64,000 nucleotides of DNA, from contig UEIF01000014.1 of the NCBI GenBank assembly GCA_900468805.1, positions 62,001 through 126,000 of the forward strand. Direction: 5' to 3'. The DNA is from Hyphomicrobiales bacterium (lineage in GTDB: Bacteria > Pseudomonadota > Alphaproteobacteria > Rhizobiales > Rhizobiaceae). The notes below the pieces were generated by a model that was not told the origin of the DNA, did not search any database, and was given only the letters and a program-made list of their open reading frames with translations. Below, one piece after another: positions 55,115 through 64,000 of this stretch (within the stretch, counting starts at the first letter, position 1; every line of letters begins with the position of its first letter). A program made the translations under genes and the position numbers.

Positions 55115-57031
55115 GTGACACAATCCCCGAAGACCCCGCTGCTCGATCAGGTCGCCTATCCTGCCGACCTGCGCAAGCTCGAGGATCGCGATCTGCCGCA
55201 GCTTGCACGCGAAGTCAGGGACGAAATGATCGATGCCGTCTCCCGCACTGGCGGGCATCTCGGCGCAGGTCTCGGTGTGGTGGAACTGACGATCGCCATC
55301 CACAGCGTCTTCAATACACCTGACGACCGGCTAATCTTCGACGTCGGCCACCAGTGTTATCCGCACAAGATCCTGACCGGACGCCGCGACCGCATACGCA
55401 CGCTACGCCAGGAAAACGGCCTTTCGGGCTTCACCCGCCGGGCAGAGAGCGAATACGATCCCTTTGGTGCTGCGCACTCCTCGACCTCGATTTCGGCCGG
55501 TCTCGGCATGGCGGTCGCTGCCGATATCGACAAGACGGACCGCCGCGTCATCGCCGTCATCGGCGACGGAGCGCTGTCGGCCGGCATGGCCTATGAGGCG
55601 CTGAACAATGCTGGCGCGCTGGACGCGCGGCTGATCGTCATCCTCAACGACAACGACATGTCGATCGCTCCACCGACGGGGGCGATGAGCGCCTATCTCG
55701 CCCGCCTTGCTTCCGGGCGCACCTATATGGGCTTCCGCGACTTCGGCAAGAAACTGACGGCCTATCTCGGCAAGAACATCGACCGCGCCATCACCCGCGC
55801 CGTCGAGCATGCCCGCGGCTACGTGACCGGCGGGACGATGTTCGAGGAGATGGGCTTCTACCATATCGGCCCGATCGATGGACATTCCTTCGATCATCTT
55901 CTGCCTGTGCTGCGCAACGTGCGCGACAATGCCAATGGCCCGGTGCTGATCCATATCGTCACCCAGAAGGGCAAGGGCTATGCGCCGGCGGAAGCCGCCG
56001 CCGACAAATATCACGGCGTCAACAAATTCGATGTCATCACCGGCGCGCAGGCGAAGGTGAAGCCGAATGCGCCGAGCTATACCAATGTCTTTGCCGAAAC
56101 GCTGGTCCAGGAAGCGACACTCGACGACCGCGTCGTCGGTATCACGGCCGCCATGCCGAGCGGCACCGGCCTTGATAGATTCGCCGAGATCTTCCCGTCA
56201 CGCTATTTCGATGTCGGCATTGCCGAACAGCATGCCGTGACCTTCGCCGCCGGCCTTGCCGCCGAAGGCTTCAAGCCGTTTGCGGCGCTCTATTCGACCT
56301 TCCTGCAGCGCGCCTATGACCAGGTTGTGCATGATGTGGCAATACAGGGCCTGCCGGTACGCTTCCCGATCGACCGCGCCGGTTTCGTCGGTGCTGATGG
56401 ACCGACACATGCCGGCTCCTTCGACACCGCCTTCCTGGCCACCTTGCCCGGCTTCGTGGTGATGGCGGCTGCCGACGAGGCCGAGCTCAAGCATATGGTG
56501 CGCACAGCCGTCGCCTATGATGCCGGCCCGATCTCGTTCCGCTATCCGCGCGGCGAAGGTGTAGGCGTCGACATGCCGGAGCGCGGCCAGATCCTGGAGA
56601 TCGGCCGCGGGCGCATCGTCAAGGAAGGCACCAAGGTGGCGCTTCTCTCCTTCGGCACGCGGCTTGCCGACTGTCTGCTGGCAGCCGAGGACCTCGATGC
56701 CGCAGGCCTCTCGACCACGGTTGCCGATGCGCGCTTCGCAAAGCCGCTCGACCACGCCCTGATCCGCCAGCTTGCACGCCATCACGAAATCCTCATCACC
56801 GTGGAAGAAGGTTCCGTCGGCGGCTTCGGAAGTCAGGTCATGCAATTCATGGCGACGGATGGACTGCTCGACCGCGGGCTGAAGGTTCGCACACTCGTGA
56901 TGCCCGATACCTGGATGGAGCAGGCAAAGCCGGAAGCGATGATCGGTCATGCGGGGCTCGATCGCGCCGGCATAGTCTCGACTGTCTTCAACGCACTCGG
57001 ACGCGGTGTTGCGGTGGGCGTGGCCGGTTAA
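55115..57031 (+). CDS. dxs: 1-deoxy-D-xylulose-5-phosphate synthase
   Basis: A 638-residue thiamine diphosphate enzyme that starts the MEP isoprenoid pathway from pyruvate and glyceraldehyde 3-phosphate. Features: [15 protein letters not shown], the ThDP motif [18 protein letters not shown], and [18 protein letters not shown] in the transketolase-like middle. The start is probably GTG 55115 (then [12 protein letters not shown]) after AAGAAGAG; the open frame extends to TTG 55058, but that adds a non-conserved leader. IspH of the same pathway is at 23.6 kb. The next plus-strand gene, tlyA, is separated by a chemoreceptor on the other strand. Confidence 0.97.
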   Translation: MTQSPKTPLLDQVAYPADLRKLEDRDLPQLAREVRDEMIDAVSRTGGHLGAGLGVVELTIAIHSVFNTPDDRLIFDVGHQCYPHKILTGRRDRIRTLRQENGLSGFTRRAESEYDPFGAAHSSTSISAGLGMAVAADIDKTDRRVIAVIGDGALSAGMAYEALNNAGALDARLIVILNDNDMSIAPPTGAMSAYLARLASGRTYMGFRDFGKKLTAYLGKNIDRAITRAVEHARGYVTGGTMFEEMGFYHIGPIDGHSFDHLLPVLRNVRDNANGPVLIHIVTQKGKGYAPAEAAADKYHGVNKFDVITGAQAKVKPNAPSYTNVFAETLVQEATLDDRVVGITAAMPSGTGLDRFAEIFPSRYFDVGIAEQHAVTFAAGLAAEGFKPFAALYSTFLQRAYDQVVHDVAIQGLPVRFPIDRAGFVGADGPTHAGSFDTAFLATLPGFVVMAAADEAELKHMVRTAVAYDAGPISFRYPRGEGVGVDMPERGQILEIGRGRIVKEGTKVALLSFGTRLADCLLAAEDLDAAGLSTTVADARFAKPLDHALIRQLARHHEILITVEEGSVGGFGSQVMQFMATDGLLDRGLKVRTLVMPDTWMEQAKPEAMIGHAGLDRAGIVSTVFNALGRGVAVGVAG

Positions 57032-57215
57032 GGCAGCACACCGACCCACATCTCTCTATTGTGGCCTCTCGCCATCTCGGTAGAAGATAATTCCGCCGTG
57101 ATGCAACGCATCGTCGTTGAAATCGCCTTCAGCGGCAACGCCGGTATCTGCGCTTCCCAGTTCCGCCGCGACTATGTCGGAGCGCACATTTTTGCTGGAA
57201 TTGTTCCAAGGTCAC

Positions 57216-57246
57216 AAAAAGAAAGGGCGGCAATGAATGCCGCCCT
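57216..57246 (-). terminator. Rho-independent terminator of the chemoreceptor gene
   Basis: AGGGCGGCA (57224-57232) with TGCCGCCCT (57238-57246), a 9-bp perfect stem, followed on the minus strand by TTCTTTTTG. It lies 30 bases after the chemoreceptor stop. Confidence 0.9.
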
Positions 57247-57275
57247 GCCTCATTTATCATTCGCGAGAGTAGCTC

Positions 57276-59222
57276 TCAGAATTCGGTCCAGTCTTCCTGG
57301 ACAACAGCAGCGGCGGCCGTTGCCTGCTTGCCGCCGAAAGCCCTGGTGACTTTGCTGGCGAGTGCGCGGGCGGGAGACGCGACCGGGCGGGATGCCGGGG
57401 TCGCGGCAACGGTCCTCTGGACCGGAGCAGCAGCCTGGGTGCCGAGCTTGAACTGGCGTAGCAGGTCGTCGAGGGCGGAGGCTTCCTGGGCAAGCGCGTG
57501 GCTGGCGGCCGTCTGTTCTTCGACCATGGCGGCGTTCTGCTGGGTACCCTGGTCCATGTTGTTGACCGCAGTATTGATCTCCTGCAGGCCGATCGACTGT
57601 TCGCGGGTGGCTGTGACGATCGCGCCGACGTGGTGGTTGATTTCCTGAACCTCGGCGACGATCGCTTCCAGCGCCTTGCCGGTTTCACCGACGAGGCCGA
57701 CGCCGGAATTGACCTGTTCGCTGGAGGTGTTGATCAGTGCCTTGATTTCCTTGGCGGCGTTTGCGGACCGCTGAGCGAGTTCACGGACCTCCTGTGCGAC
57801 GACGGCAAAACCCTTGCCGGCTTCACCGGCACGGGCGGCCTCGACGCCGGCGTTCAGCGCCAGGAGGTTGGTCTGGAAGGCGATGTCGTCGATAACGCCG
57901 ATGATGTTGGAGATCTCGCCCGAGGACTTTTCGATCTGCTGCATGGCCGAAACCGCCCTGCGGACGACCTCACCAGACTTTTCAGCGCCGAGGCGGGTGC
58001 GCTCGACGAGGTTGCCGACATCTTCGGCGCGCTTGGCGGAGTCGCGGACCGTGGTCGTGACCTCTTCGAGAGCGGCTGCGGTCTCTTCGACGGCAGCGGC
58101 CTGCTGTTCGGTGCGGTGGGCGAGATCGTCGGCGGCAGAGCGGATTTCACCGGCGCCGGCATTGATGGCCGAAGCGTTGCGGCCGACCGACTGCAGGGCG
58201 GCCTGCAGCTTCTCGACGGCATTGTTGAAGTCGTTGCGCAGGCTGTCGTATTGCGGGGCGAACGGCGCTTGGATACGGGCTGCGACATCGCCAACGGCAA
58301 GGCCTGCAAGGCCGCCGGCCAGAGCTTCGACGGCGAAACGGATCTCGCCTTCTTCGCGGGCCTTCTGCTCGTCGCTCATCTGGCGCTGACGTTCGGCTTC
58401 GCCGCGCATGCGATCGGTTTCGCCGGCAAGATGCTGCTTTTCAATGGCGGCTTCCTTGAAGACCAGTACCGACTGAGCCATGCGGCCGACTTCGTCCTGA
58501 CGGCCGGTTGCCGGAACTTCGACATTGTGGTCGCCGCCGGCGAGGCGGTCCATGGCCGTCGTCATGCCGACGATCGGGCGAACGATGGTGCGCGACAAGG
58601 CCCAGGCGAGACCGGCGGCAGCAAGCGCTGCAGCAATGCCACCAGCCACCAGCGTGGTCTTGAGGTCGCTGTTGGCCTCAAGCTGAGCTTCAGCAAGAGA
58701 CTCGGACTTTTCGCGGGCAAGCGACTTGATCTTGGCGGAAGCGGCGCGGAAGCCGTCGAGCTGGCCCTTGGTGGCGTTGACACCGATCTTGACGACCTCT
58801 GCGATCGGCGTTTCGGTTTCCTTGCGGGCCTTGGCCTGCGGCTCGGCGAGCTCATGGAAATAAAGGTCTGCAGCCTTCTGCATGTCGTCGATCATCGAGA
58901 CGACCTCAGGCTGGGAAGAAGCGGTCTGCTTGGCGGCGGCAATTGCCTTTAGCATCCGCTCGCGGTTGGCGAAGATGTCGCCATAGGTGCTGTCGCTGCG
59001 GAAGAGGATGAAACCGCGCAGGTTGACGGCCTGCTCGAGCATGGCCTGCAACGCGTCGTCGATCTGGTTGACCAGACGCTCGGACTTCTCCTGCTCGGCG
59101 GAGGCGCTCGCCGAAGTCGTTGCCTTGGAATAGACGAAAGCGGAAACGGATACGAAAATAAGGATGAGTGCTGCGAACGTGGCCGCAAGCTTACCGTTCA
59201 AGGATATGTTTCGAGCGAACAT
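57276..59222 (-). CDS. Methyl-accepting chemotaxis protein (chemoreceptor)
   Basis: A 648-residue chemoreceptor. An N-terminal helix (about 12-31), a helical periplasmic domain (to ~190), a second helix (~192-212), a HAMP domain (~213-265) and further HAMP-like linker precede the signalling domain with the hairpin tip [48 protein letters not shown] (split here: the core [15 protein letters not shown] is near residue 480). It ends in QEDWTEF, resembling the C-terminal CheR/CheB-tethering pentapeptide (xWxxF). The ligand is unknown; no che genes are nearby. AGGAG precedes ATG 59222. Confidence 0.95.
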   Translation of the reverse strand: MFARNISLNGKLAATFAALILIFVSVSAFVYSKATTSASASAEQEKSERLVNQIDDALQAMLEQAVNLRGFILFRSDSTYGDIFANRERMLKAIAAAKQTASSQPEVVSMIDDMQKAADLYFHELAEPQAKARKETETPIAEVVKIGVNATKGQLDGFRAASAKIKSLAREKSESLAEAQLEANSDLKTTLVAGGIAAALAAAGLAWALSRTIVRPIVGMTTAMDRLAGGDHNVEVPATGRQDEVGRMAQSVLVFKEAAIEKQHLAGETDRMRGEAERQRQMSDEQKAREEGEIRFAVEALAGGLAGLAVGDVAARIQAPFAPQYDSLRNDFNNAVEKLQAALQSVGRNASAINAGAGEIRSAADDLAHRTEQQAAAVEETAAALEEVTTTVRDSAKRAEDVGNLVERTRLGAEKSGEVVRRAVSAMQQIEKSSGEISNIIGVIDDIAFQTNLLALNAGVEAARAGEAGKGFAVVAQEVRELAQRSANAAKEIKALINTSSEQVNSGVGLVGETGKALEAIVAEVQEINHHVGAIVTATREQSIGLQEINTAVNNMDQGTQQNAAMVEEQTAASHALAQEASALDDLLRQFKLGTQAAAPVQRTVAATPASRPVASPARALASKVTRAFGGKQATAAAAVVQEDWTEF

Positions 59223-59533
59223 CGGTCAATTTCTCCTGGCGACATCAGGCGCGACAAGGGGCAACCGCGCGAGGTGCGCAGCCACAAGACTTCTTGATGA
59301 GGAACATGATCGGCGGGGAGGACGCGAGAGCCTTCATGGCACCAAGCGATTCAATTGAACCGCTGCAATCAAAGCGAACCTATGCGGGCAGGATTTAAAT
59401 TTGTTTAAATTTGTGCATCGCAGCACATATCGGTTTAGTTTATTGCGGTTCCGGCGATATGAGGCTGTACTGGGATGCCCGCTGTGCCAACAAAATGCTT
59501 GCAACCGGCGGCTTTGACGGTCATTCACAGCCG
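59223..59533. other. 311-base divergent region between the chemoreceptor and tlyA
   Basis: No convincing gene. It contains a tandem ten-base repeat TTTAAATTTG TTTAAATTTG (59394-59413), AT-rich and possibly an UP-like promoter element, directly followed by TGTGC-N6-GCACA (59412-59427), a 16-bp inverted repeat reminiscent of CRP-type sites. These could control tlyA and/or the divergent chemoreceptor. Open frames upstream of tlyA's ATG lack a ribosome-binding site. Confidence 0.45.
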
Positions 59534-60280
59534 ATGTCCGATCATAACAGCCAGCGCCTCGACCAACTCCTCGTCACCCTCGGCCTCTTTGCGAGCCGTT
59601 CGCGGGCCCGAGACGCCATTTCGCGCGGCACGGTGAAGGTCGCCGGGAAGGTAGTGACGAAGGCTGGTGCCGTCTTCAGCCCGGATGCGGCAATCGAGAT
59701 CGACGATCCGGCGCAGGATTATGTTTCGCGCGCAGCGTTAAAGCTGGTGGCGGCGCTCGATCACTTCGGGCTCGACCCGGCAGGACGGCACTGTCTCGAT
59801 GTCGGCGCTTCGACTGGCGGCTTCACCGAAGTGCTGCTGGGGCGGGGGGCCGCACATGTGACGGCAATCGATGTCGGCCACGGGCAGATGCATCCGAGGA
59901 TATCAGCCGATCCGCGGGTGACCAATATCGAGGGACTCAATGCCCGCAATCTCACGGCTGAGGATATCGGCCAGCCCGTGGATTTCGTCGTCTCCGACGT
60001 CTCCTTCATCTCGGTGAAGCTGGCGCTTGCCCCGGCGCTCGATATTGCCGAGGTCAATGCGCTCGCCGCCATCCTCGTCAAACCGCAATTCGAGGCGGGG
60101 CGCGAGGCGATCGGCAAGGGCGGACTGCTCAAGGATCCGGCTTCCGGGCCCGATGTGGCGGCAGAACTCGAACGCTGGTTCACCGAGGACATGGGCTGGA
60201 AGAGTTTTGGGCTCATCCCTTCCCCCATCTCGGGCGGCGACGGCAATCAGGAATTTCTACTGGCAGGGACAAAAGCGTGA
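59534..60280 (+). CDS. tlyA: TlyA family rRNA 2'-O-methyltransferase
   Basis: A 248-residue protein: an N-terminal S4 RNA-binding domain (about 8-68, QRLDQLLVTLGLFASRSRARDAISRGTVKV) followed by an FtsJ-like methyltransferase with CLDVGASTGGFTEVLL and VSDVSFISVKLAL. TlyA methylates 16S and 23S rRNA cytidines; older literature calls it a hemolysin. Its stop overlaps the next gene's GTG (GTGA). The start at ATG 59534 has only weak upstream signals; an in-frame ATG at 59459 would add 25 residues. Confidence 0.92.
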   Translation: MSDHNSQRLDQLLVTLGLFASRSRARDAISRGTVKVAGKVVTKAGAVFSPDAAIEIDDPAQDYVSRAALKLVAALDHFGLDPAGRHCLDVGASTGGFTEVLLGRGAAHVTAIDVGHGQMHPRISADPRVTNIEGLNARNLTAEDIGQPVDFVVSDVSFISVKLALAPALDIAEVNALAAILVKPQFEAGREAIGKGGLLKDPASGPDVAAELERWFTEDMGWKSFGLIPSPISGGDGNQEFLLAGTKA

Positions 60281-61527
60281 GCACGGAAACAATCACCATC
60301 GACAGGCTCGGCGCGCAGGGCGACGGTATTGCCAACGGCAAGGACGGGCCTGTCTATGTGCCCTTCACGCTGCCAGGCGAGACGGTGGCGATCGCCCGCG
60401 TCAAGAGCCAGGGCACGGTCATGTCGATCGCCTCGGCCTCCGCCGACCGACAGGAACCGCCCTGCCGGCATTTCGGGCCAGACGGCGTCAACGGCACCTG
60501 CGGTGGCTGCACGCTGCAGCACATGGCGGATGTGCCTTACCGGGCTTTCAAGCGGCAACTCGTCATCGATGCGTTGAAATCGAAGGGATTGACGCCCGAG
60601 GTCGGCGAGATCGTCGCCGCGCATCCCGGCGAGCGGCGGCGAGTGGTCTTCGCGGCGCGAAAGACCGAAAAAGACATGCTTGTTGGATTCAACCAGGCCG
60701 AAAGTCATCACATCGTCGCCATCGAGGAATGTCCCATCTCGTCGGCGGGGATCATCTCCCGGCTGCCGGCGATCAAGGCTGTCGGGGCGGCAGTCGCGAC
60801 CAATGCGGATGTCTTCCGCATCGCAGTTCTGGAGACCCTGTCCGGCCTCGATCTCGCGATAGAGGGCGTCAAGAAGCTGTCGGACCAGCAGCGTCGCAAG
60901 ACGGTCGAGGTCATACTCGGCCTTCGCGGCATCGCCCGCGTTTCGCTCGATGGTGAAATCCTGATCGAGCCTGCCAAGCCGGTTGTCGAGTTCGGCGGTA
61001 TCAAGGTCTCTCCGCCTGCCGGCGGCTTCACGCAGGCGACGAAGCCTGCTGAAGAGGCGATGGCAGAGCTGGTGCTTGCGCATGTCGGCAAGGCCAAGCG
61101 GATCACCGATCTCTTTGCCGGCGCCGGCACTTTTTCGCTGCAGCTTGCCCGCATCGGCCGCGTGCATGCCGTCGAGGGCGATGGCAAGGCGATCGCGGCT
61201 CTCGACCATGCGGCGCGCAATACACAGGGCCTGAAGCCCGTGACCGTCGAAAAGCGTGATCTCTTCCGCCGCCCGCTGATGACCTCGGAACTCAAGGTTT
61301 TTGACGCTGTGGTCTTCGATCCGCCGCGAGCGGGCGCAGAATTCCAGTGTAAGGAACTGGCGCGTTCGATCGTGAAGAAGGTGGTGGCCGTGAGCTGCAA
61401 CCCGCTGACGCTTGCCCGCGACCTCGCCATCCTCGTCGAGGGCGGTTACCGGATCACCTCGGTCACGCCCATCGACCAGTTCCTCTGGACCTCGCATGTC
61501 GAGGTCGTGGCGACGCTCGAGAAATAG
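60277..61527 (+). CDS. TrmA/RlmD-type RNA uracil methyltransferase
   Basis: A 416-residue class I methyltransferase: N-terminal TRAM-like domain (ITIDRLGAQGDGIA) and a cluster of cysteines (PPCRHFG, GTCGGCTLQH, later ECPISS) for a 4Fe-4S site, then DLFAGAGTFSLQL as AdoMet motif and DPPRAG plus SCNPLTLARD with the catalytic Cys. It methylates C5 of uridine in rRNA or tRNA; RlmD or RlmC specificity cannot be fixed. The start is GTG, overlapping tlyA's stop, and 4 bases separate translation; the pair is a conserved rhizobial operon. Confidence 0.92.
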   Translation: MSTETITIDRLGAQGDGIANGKDGPVYVPFTLPGETVAIARVKSQGTVMSIASASADRQEPPCRHFGPDGVNGTCGGCTLQHMADVPYRAFKRQLVIDALKSKGLTPEVGEIVAAHPGERRRVVFAARKTEKDMLVGFNQAESHHIVAIEECPISSAGIISRLPAIKAVGAAVATNADVFRIAVLETLSGLDLAIEGVKKLSDQQRRKTVEVILGLRGIARVSLDGEILIEPAKPVVEFGGIKVSPPAGGFTQATKPAEEAMAELVLAHVGKAKRITDLFAGAGTFSLQLARIGRVHAVEGDGKAIAALDHAARNTQGLKPVTVEKRDLFRRPLMTSELKVFDAVVFDPPRAGAEFQCKELARSIVKKVVAVSCNPLTLARDLAILVEGGYRITSVTPIDQFLWTSHVEVVATLEK

Positions 61528-61534
61528 GCCGCCG

Positions 61535-62008
61535 TCAGGCGACCTTTTCGCCGGCGAGATAGCGGCCGAGCTGATCCAACTGTCCGGCGATGCCGGCCTG
61601 GCGGTATTCCACCTTGTCGCCACCATCAAGGATGGTGATCTGCTCGGTGACGACGACATGCGTGCCTTCGGCGACCGGCGTCAGGCTGATGGTCGTCAGT
61701 GACGAGGAGATGCGGCGTTCGTTATGCGACATCGTATAGGCGTAGACGATGCGGCGATCCCTGACGATATCCTCATAGCGGGCGTCGGCGACATATTCGT
61801 CGCTCTTGCCAAAGTTGAACCGGCTGATATCGCGGCCGCCGACGCGGAAATCATTCTCCGTATAGGTAGTGGCGAAATCCTCGCCGATCGCCTCCCACTG
61901 CAGGCGCGCCTTCGGATCGGACCAGGCGGCGAAAACGCGTGGAGCCGGCACGTCATAAGTGCGTTCGATGGAGAATGTGGAATGAAGGGCGCTGTACTCT
62001 TCCTGCAT
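61535..62008 (-). CDS. SRPBCC/AHSA1 domain protein
   Basis: A 157-residue START/AHSA1-like protein: FSIERTYDVPAPRVFAAWSDPKARLQWEAIG at the N-terminus, matching the AHSA1 domain, followed by a beta-rich segment and a C-terminal helix GIAGQLDQLGRYLAG. The pocket suggests a hydrophobic ligand or enzyme activity that is not known. It begins four bases after the stop of the upstream ArsR gene, the common ArsR-AHSA1 pair. AAAAGGAG before ATG 62008 sets the start. Confidence 0.88.
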   Translation of the reverse strand: MQEEYSALHSTFSIERTYDVPAPRVFAAWSDPKARLQWEAIGEDFATTYTENDFRVGGRDISRFNFGKSDEYVADARYEDIVRDRRIVYAYTMSHNERRISSSLTTISLTPVAEGTHVVVTEQITILDGGDKVEYRQAGIAGQLDQLGRYLAGEKVA

Positions 62009-62012
62009 GGTC

Positions 62013-62378
62013 TTACTCCTTTTCGTTCTGCTTCCCAGGCTTGTCAGGCATTTCCGGATTGGCTTCGAGATATACGCCCAGCCTGTCGAGACGATGCTCC
62101 CAGAGCGTACGGCGCTCGTTGATCCAGGCCTCGGCTGAGCGCAGCGCCTGCGGTTCGATCCGGCAGGTGCGCACGCGGCCTGTTTTTTCCGAGCGCACAA
62201 GGCCACTTGCTTCCAGCATCTGCAGATGCTGGAGGACCGAAGGCAGTGCCATTGAGAGTGGCTCGGCCAGCTCTTTCACGGAAGCAGGCCCTTTGCAGAG
62301 CCGGTCCACCATGCTGCGCCGGGCGGGGTCCGCCAGCGCCTGAAACATCAAATCAAGGGCATGCGATTGGTTAGGCAT
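62013..62378 (-). CDS. ArsR-family transcriptional regulator
   Basis: A 121-residue winged-helix protein: MFQALADPARRSMVDRLCKGPASVKELAEPLSMALPSVLQHLQMLEASGLVRSEKTGRVRTCRIE (read in parts) is the full ArsR-type domain, with the helix-turn-helix at PSVLQHLQML. It lacks the metal-binding ELCVCDL motif, so it is likely a sensor of an organic ligand or of nothing. Its start codon lies inside a 16-bp palindrome and it regulates, in all likelihood, its own operon including the AHSA1 gene. Confidence 0.9.
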   Translation of the reverse strand: MPNQSHALDLMFQALADPARRSMVDRLCKGPASVKELAEPLSMALPSVLQHLQMLEASGLVRSEKTGRVRTCRIEPQALRSAEAWINERRTLWEHRLDRLGVYLEANPEMPDKPGKQNEKE

Positions 62379-62386
62379 ATGCCTAA
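62371..62386. promoter_or_regulatory. ArsR operator 1: perfect 16-bp palindrome at the start codon
   Basis: TTAGGCATATGCCTAA, perfectly symmetric; the ATG of the ArsR gene (62378) is within it. Binding here would block transcription or translation initiation and suggests autoregulation. Confidence 0.75.
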
Positions 62387-62682
62387 CTATAGATGGGCCA
62401 GGACGAGAGTCAATAAATAGTTTGGCAAATACCTAACTATCCGAAATCCAGGAAAATACAGTTGATGCGCTTCGAGCTGCGGTCCTTCAAACGGCTTCGC
62501 AGCGCGGGGGTTAAGCGCGCTGCGAACGGGCGATTGCCGTTGAATGGATTCGGACAAGAGGGTCGTACGAAACACGTCAAACGCCCGGACGGTCGGGGGA
62601 TCCGTCTTCCATTCAATAGTTAGATTATACTTAAAAAAGACCTTAAATTCGCACCCGAGAATGCCCACCGATTTTTAGGGTA
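62379..62682. other. 304-base region between ArsR gene and enoyl-CoA hydratase gene
   Basis: No gene is supported. It holds ArsR operators 1 and 2, a further CTAACTAT-related word on the plus strand at 62616-62623 (ATAGTTAG), and AT-rich segments that probably include the ArsR promoter. No tRNA or riboswitch is seen. Confidence 0.55.
62421..62440. promoter_or_regulatory. ArsR operator 2: upstream copy of the same word
   Basis: TTTGGCAAATACCTAACTAT aligns with 62371-62390 at 17 of 20 bases; the two copies are 50 bases apart, an integral number of helical turns. This fits cooperative binding of a dimeric repressor. Confidence 0.65.
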
Positions 62683-63435
62683 TCAGCGGCGCATGAAGGC
62701 CTCGAAGGCCGCGCGCGCTTCAGCAGTTTTCAGGCGGGCGGCGAAATGACGGGCCTCTTCATCGATGCGGGCGATGACCTCTTCCCGCGGGCCACGAACG
62801 AGGTCGCGGGCGATGTTCAACGCTTCCGGTGGTTTGGCGGCAAGCTTTGCGGCTGCAGCTAGCGCCTGCTTTTCAACCTCTTCCGGGCTCGTCACCTTCC
62901 AGATGAGACCGGCTTGCCTCGCATCATCGGCCGTAAAGGCCTCTCCGGCGACGAGCATGGCAAAGGCGCGCTGGTGCCCCATGATACGCGGAGCGATCAG
63001 GCTGGAACCCGCCTCAGGCACCAGTGCCAGATCGACGAAGGGTGTGCGGAATTGGCTGCGGTCGGAGGCGATCGTCAGGTCGCAATGCAGGTTGAGCGTC
63101 GTGCCGATGCCGATTGCAAGACCGTCGACTCCAGAGACGAGAGGCTTTTCGGCATTGACGAGAGCATAGAGGAAATCGATCAACTCCTCTCCGATGTTGC
63201 CGCCCATGGCCGTGGCGAGAAAATCGCCGATGTCGTTGCCGGCCGAAAAGCAGCCTTCCGTGCCGAGGAAGACCGTCACCCTGATCCCGGCATCGCTATT
63301 TGCGGCATTCAGGGCATCCGTCATTTTGCGATACATGTCGCGGGTAAAGGCATTCTTCTTTTCCGGCCGATTGAAGCGGATGATCTGGACGGCCGGATGT
63401 TCGGCGGATCGCTCGATGATAATGGGATCGCTCAT
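62683..63435 (-). CDS. Enoyl-CoA hydratase/isomerase family protein
   Basis: A 250-residue crotonase. The oxyanion-hole motif GCFSAGNDIGDF and the second loop GVDGLAIGIGTTLNLHCDLTIA with the LVPEAGSSLIAPRIMGH segment (catalytic Glu) are present. It likely catalyses hydration of an enoyl-CoA in fatty-acid or related breakdown. GAGGAG before ATG 63435 decides the start. It is downstream of an acyl-CoA dehydrogenase gene, ten bases away, and likely co-transcribed. Confidence 0.9.
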   Translation of the reverse strand: MSDPIIIERSAEHPAVQIIRFNRPEKKNAFTRDMYRKMTDALNAANSDAGIRVTVFLGTEGCFSAGNDIGDFLATAMGGNIGEELIDFLYALVNAEKPLVSGVDGLAIGIGTTLNLHCDLTIASDRSQFRTPFVDLALVPEAGSSLIAPRIMGHQRAFAMLVAGEAFTADDARQAGLIWKVTSPEEVEKQALAAAAKLAAKPPEALNIARDLVRGPREEVIARIDEEARHFAARLKTAEARAAFEAFMRR

Positions 63436-63445
63436 TTTCAGCTCC

Positions 63446-64000
63446 TCAGACAAGGACGGCGCGGGCCGCAGCAAGGCTCTCGGCGCCATTGACGATGCGA
63501 TCTTTCAACGCCGCCGTTTCGGACAACAGGTTTTCAGCGGCAAAGCGGCAGAGCACGATGCGGCCCTCGCCTGCTTCATCCGCCGTGCGAGCAAGGCCGC
63601 CCTTGGCGAGATAGCAGCCGGTCAGGGCGAGGCCGAAGAGACGCTGATAGGGAGTTGCACCCGACAGGGCCTCGGCCGATTTGCCTTCGGCGAGGCTGGA
63701 TAGCAGCCAATCTGTCGCCACCTCCAGATCTGCAAGCGCGGATTCCAACCTGTCGGCCGTCGTGCCGAAACCGTCGAGGTTTGAACTGCGGACAGCCTCG
63801 GCGATCGCCTTGAGTTCGGCAATGAAACCCTTGACCTGCTCCCCACCCGACAAGGGTAACTTGCGGGTGACGAGATCGATCGCCTGAATGCCGTTCGTGC
63901 CCTCATAGATCGGGGCGATGCGGGCATCACGCAGATAGCGGGCAGCACCCGTCTCCTCGATGAAGCCCATGCCGCCATGGACCTGGATGCCGAGGGATGC
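63446..64000 (-). CDS. Acyl-CoA dehydrogenase, C-terminal fragment
   Basis: 185 codons including stop of an acyl-CoA dehydrogenase that begins beyond the window's right edge (the frame stays open to base 64000). The fragment starts ASLGIQVHGGMGFIEETGAARYLRDARIAPIYEGTNGIQAIDL, the conserved C-terminal FAD/substrate region (split: IQVHGGMGF and RDARIAPIYEGTNGIQ are diagnostic). A C-terminal helical extension of ~130 residues follows, as in the larger acyl-CoA dehydrogenases. Together with the next gene it belongs to beta-oxidation-type metabolism. Confidence 0.92.
   Translation of the reverse strand, partial: ASLGIQVHGGMGFIEETGAARYLRDARIAPIYEGTNGIQAIDLVTRKLPLSGGEQVKGFIAELKAIAEAVRSSNLDGFGTTADRLESALADLEVATDWLLSSLAEGKSAEALSGATPYQRLFGLALTGCYLAKGGLARTADEAGEGRIVLCRFAAENLLSETAALKDRIVNGAESLAAARAVLV

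Overview
The window is chromosomal sequence from an alphaproteobacterium, almost certainly a member of the Rhizobiaceae (Rhizobium/Agrobacterium group). Evidence: a CcrM-type GANTC methyltransferase, a BioR-type regulator with BioR boxes, a bioMNY biotin ECF transporter, an aa3 oxidase cluster in the order ctaC-ctaD-ctaB-(45 aa ORF)-ctaG-ctaE followed by DUF983/SURF1/ispH/thrB/rnhA, an IalB-family protein, high GC and dense coding. No rRNA, tRNA, insertion sequence, phage or CRISPR array was found. This is mostly ordinary core chromosome; the novelty lies in small genes and regulatory DNA.

Layout. 0-8.1 kb: end of mutY, two HAD phosphatases, ccrM, a small ABM/NIPSNAP pair divergent from an ArsR regulator, a solo bioY under BioR boxes with the bioR regulator just upstream, and two envelope-type hypotheticals. 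8.4-15.6 kb: thrC, an M16 protease, a GNAT, a membrane c-di-GMP protein with degenerate GGDEF and intact EAL, and two small proteins. 15.7-18.4 kb: a zinc ABC importer operon behind two Zur-like palindromes; its first gene appears to be an unlisted 42 aa one-helix membrane protein. 18.5-22.1 kb: peroxiredoxin, DsbD-N-like protein, AlgH/YqgE protein, CsbD, zinc-ribbon peptidase. 22.1-32 kb: rnhA, thrB, ispH, SURF1, DUF983 and the cytochrome aa3 oxidase cluster, interrupted by one opposite-strand kinase-like gene.

32.3-42.3 kb: ialB-like gene, tldD, GNAT, MazG-like protein, a D,D-carboxypeptidase with SPOR domain, polysaccharide deacetylase, pdxH, a lipoprotein, a zinc-finger-less DnaJ protein, fabI, a phosphatase and a DUF1344 protein. 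42.6-49.4 kb: a CHASE-PAS-PAS-GGDEF-EAL protein with a hairpin over its start, aroC, a RibB with a degenerate GTP cyclohydrolase II domain, and a YcaQ-family glycosylase. 49.5-51.4 kb: bioMNY. 51.4-64 kb: thioesterase, HDAC-like deacetylase, xseB, SDR, pirin, dxs, a chemoreceptor, tlyA, an RNA methyltransferase, an ArsR/AHSA1 pair with its own repeated operator, and fatty-acid oxidation genes running off the end.

Working together: biotin uptake is encoded twice (solo BioY and BioMNY). Isoprenoid (ispH, dxs), heme A/copper oxidase assembly (ctaB, ctaG, SURF1) and threonine synthesis (thrB, thrC) each have several steps here. Two membrane GGDEF/EAL proteins give the window two separate c-di-GMP inputs. 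Coordinates of sites were counted by hand from the sequence; functions come from recognised motifs, not from database searches.
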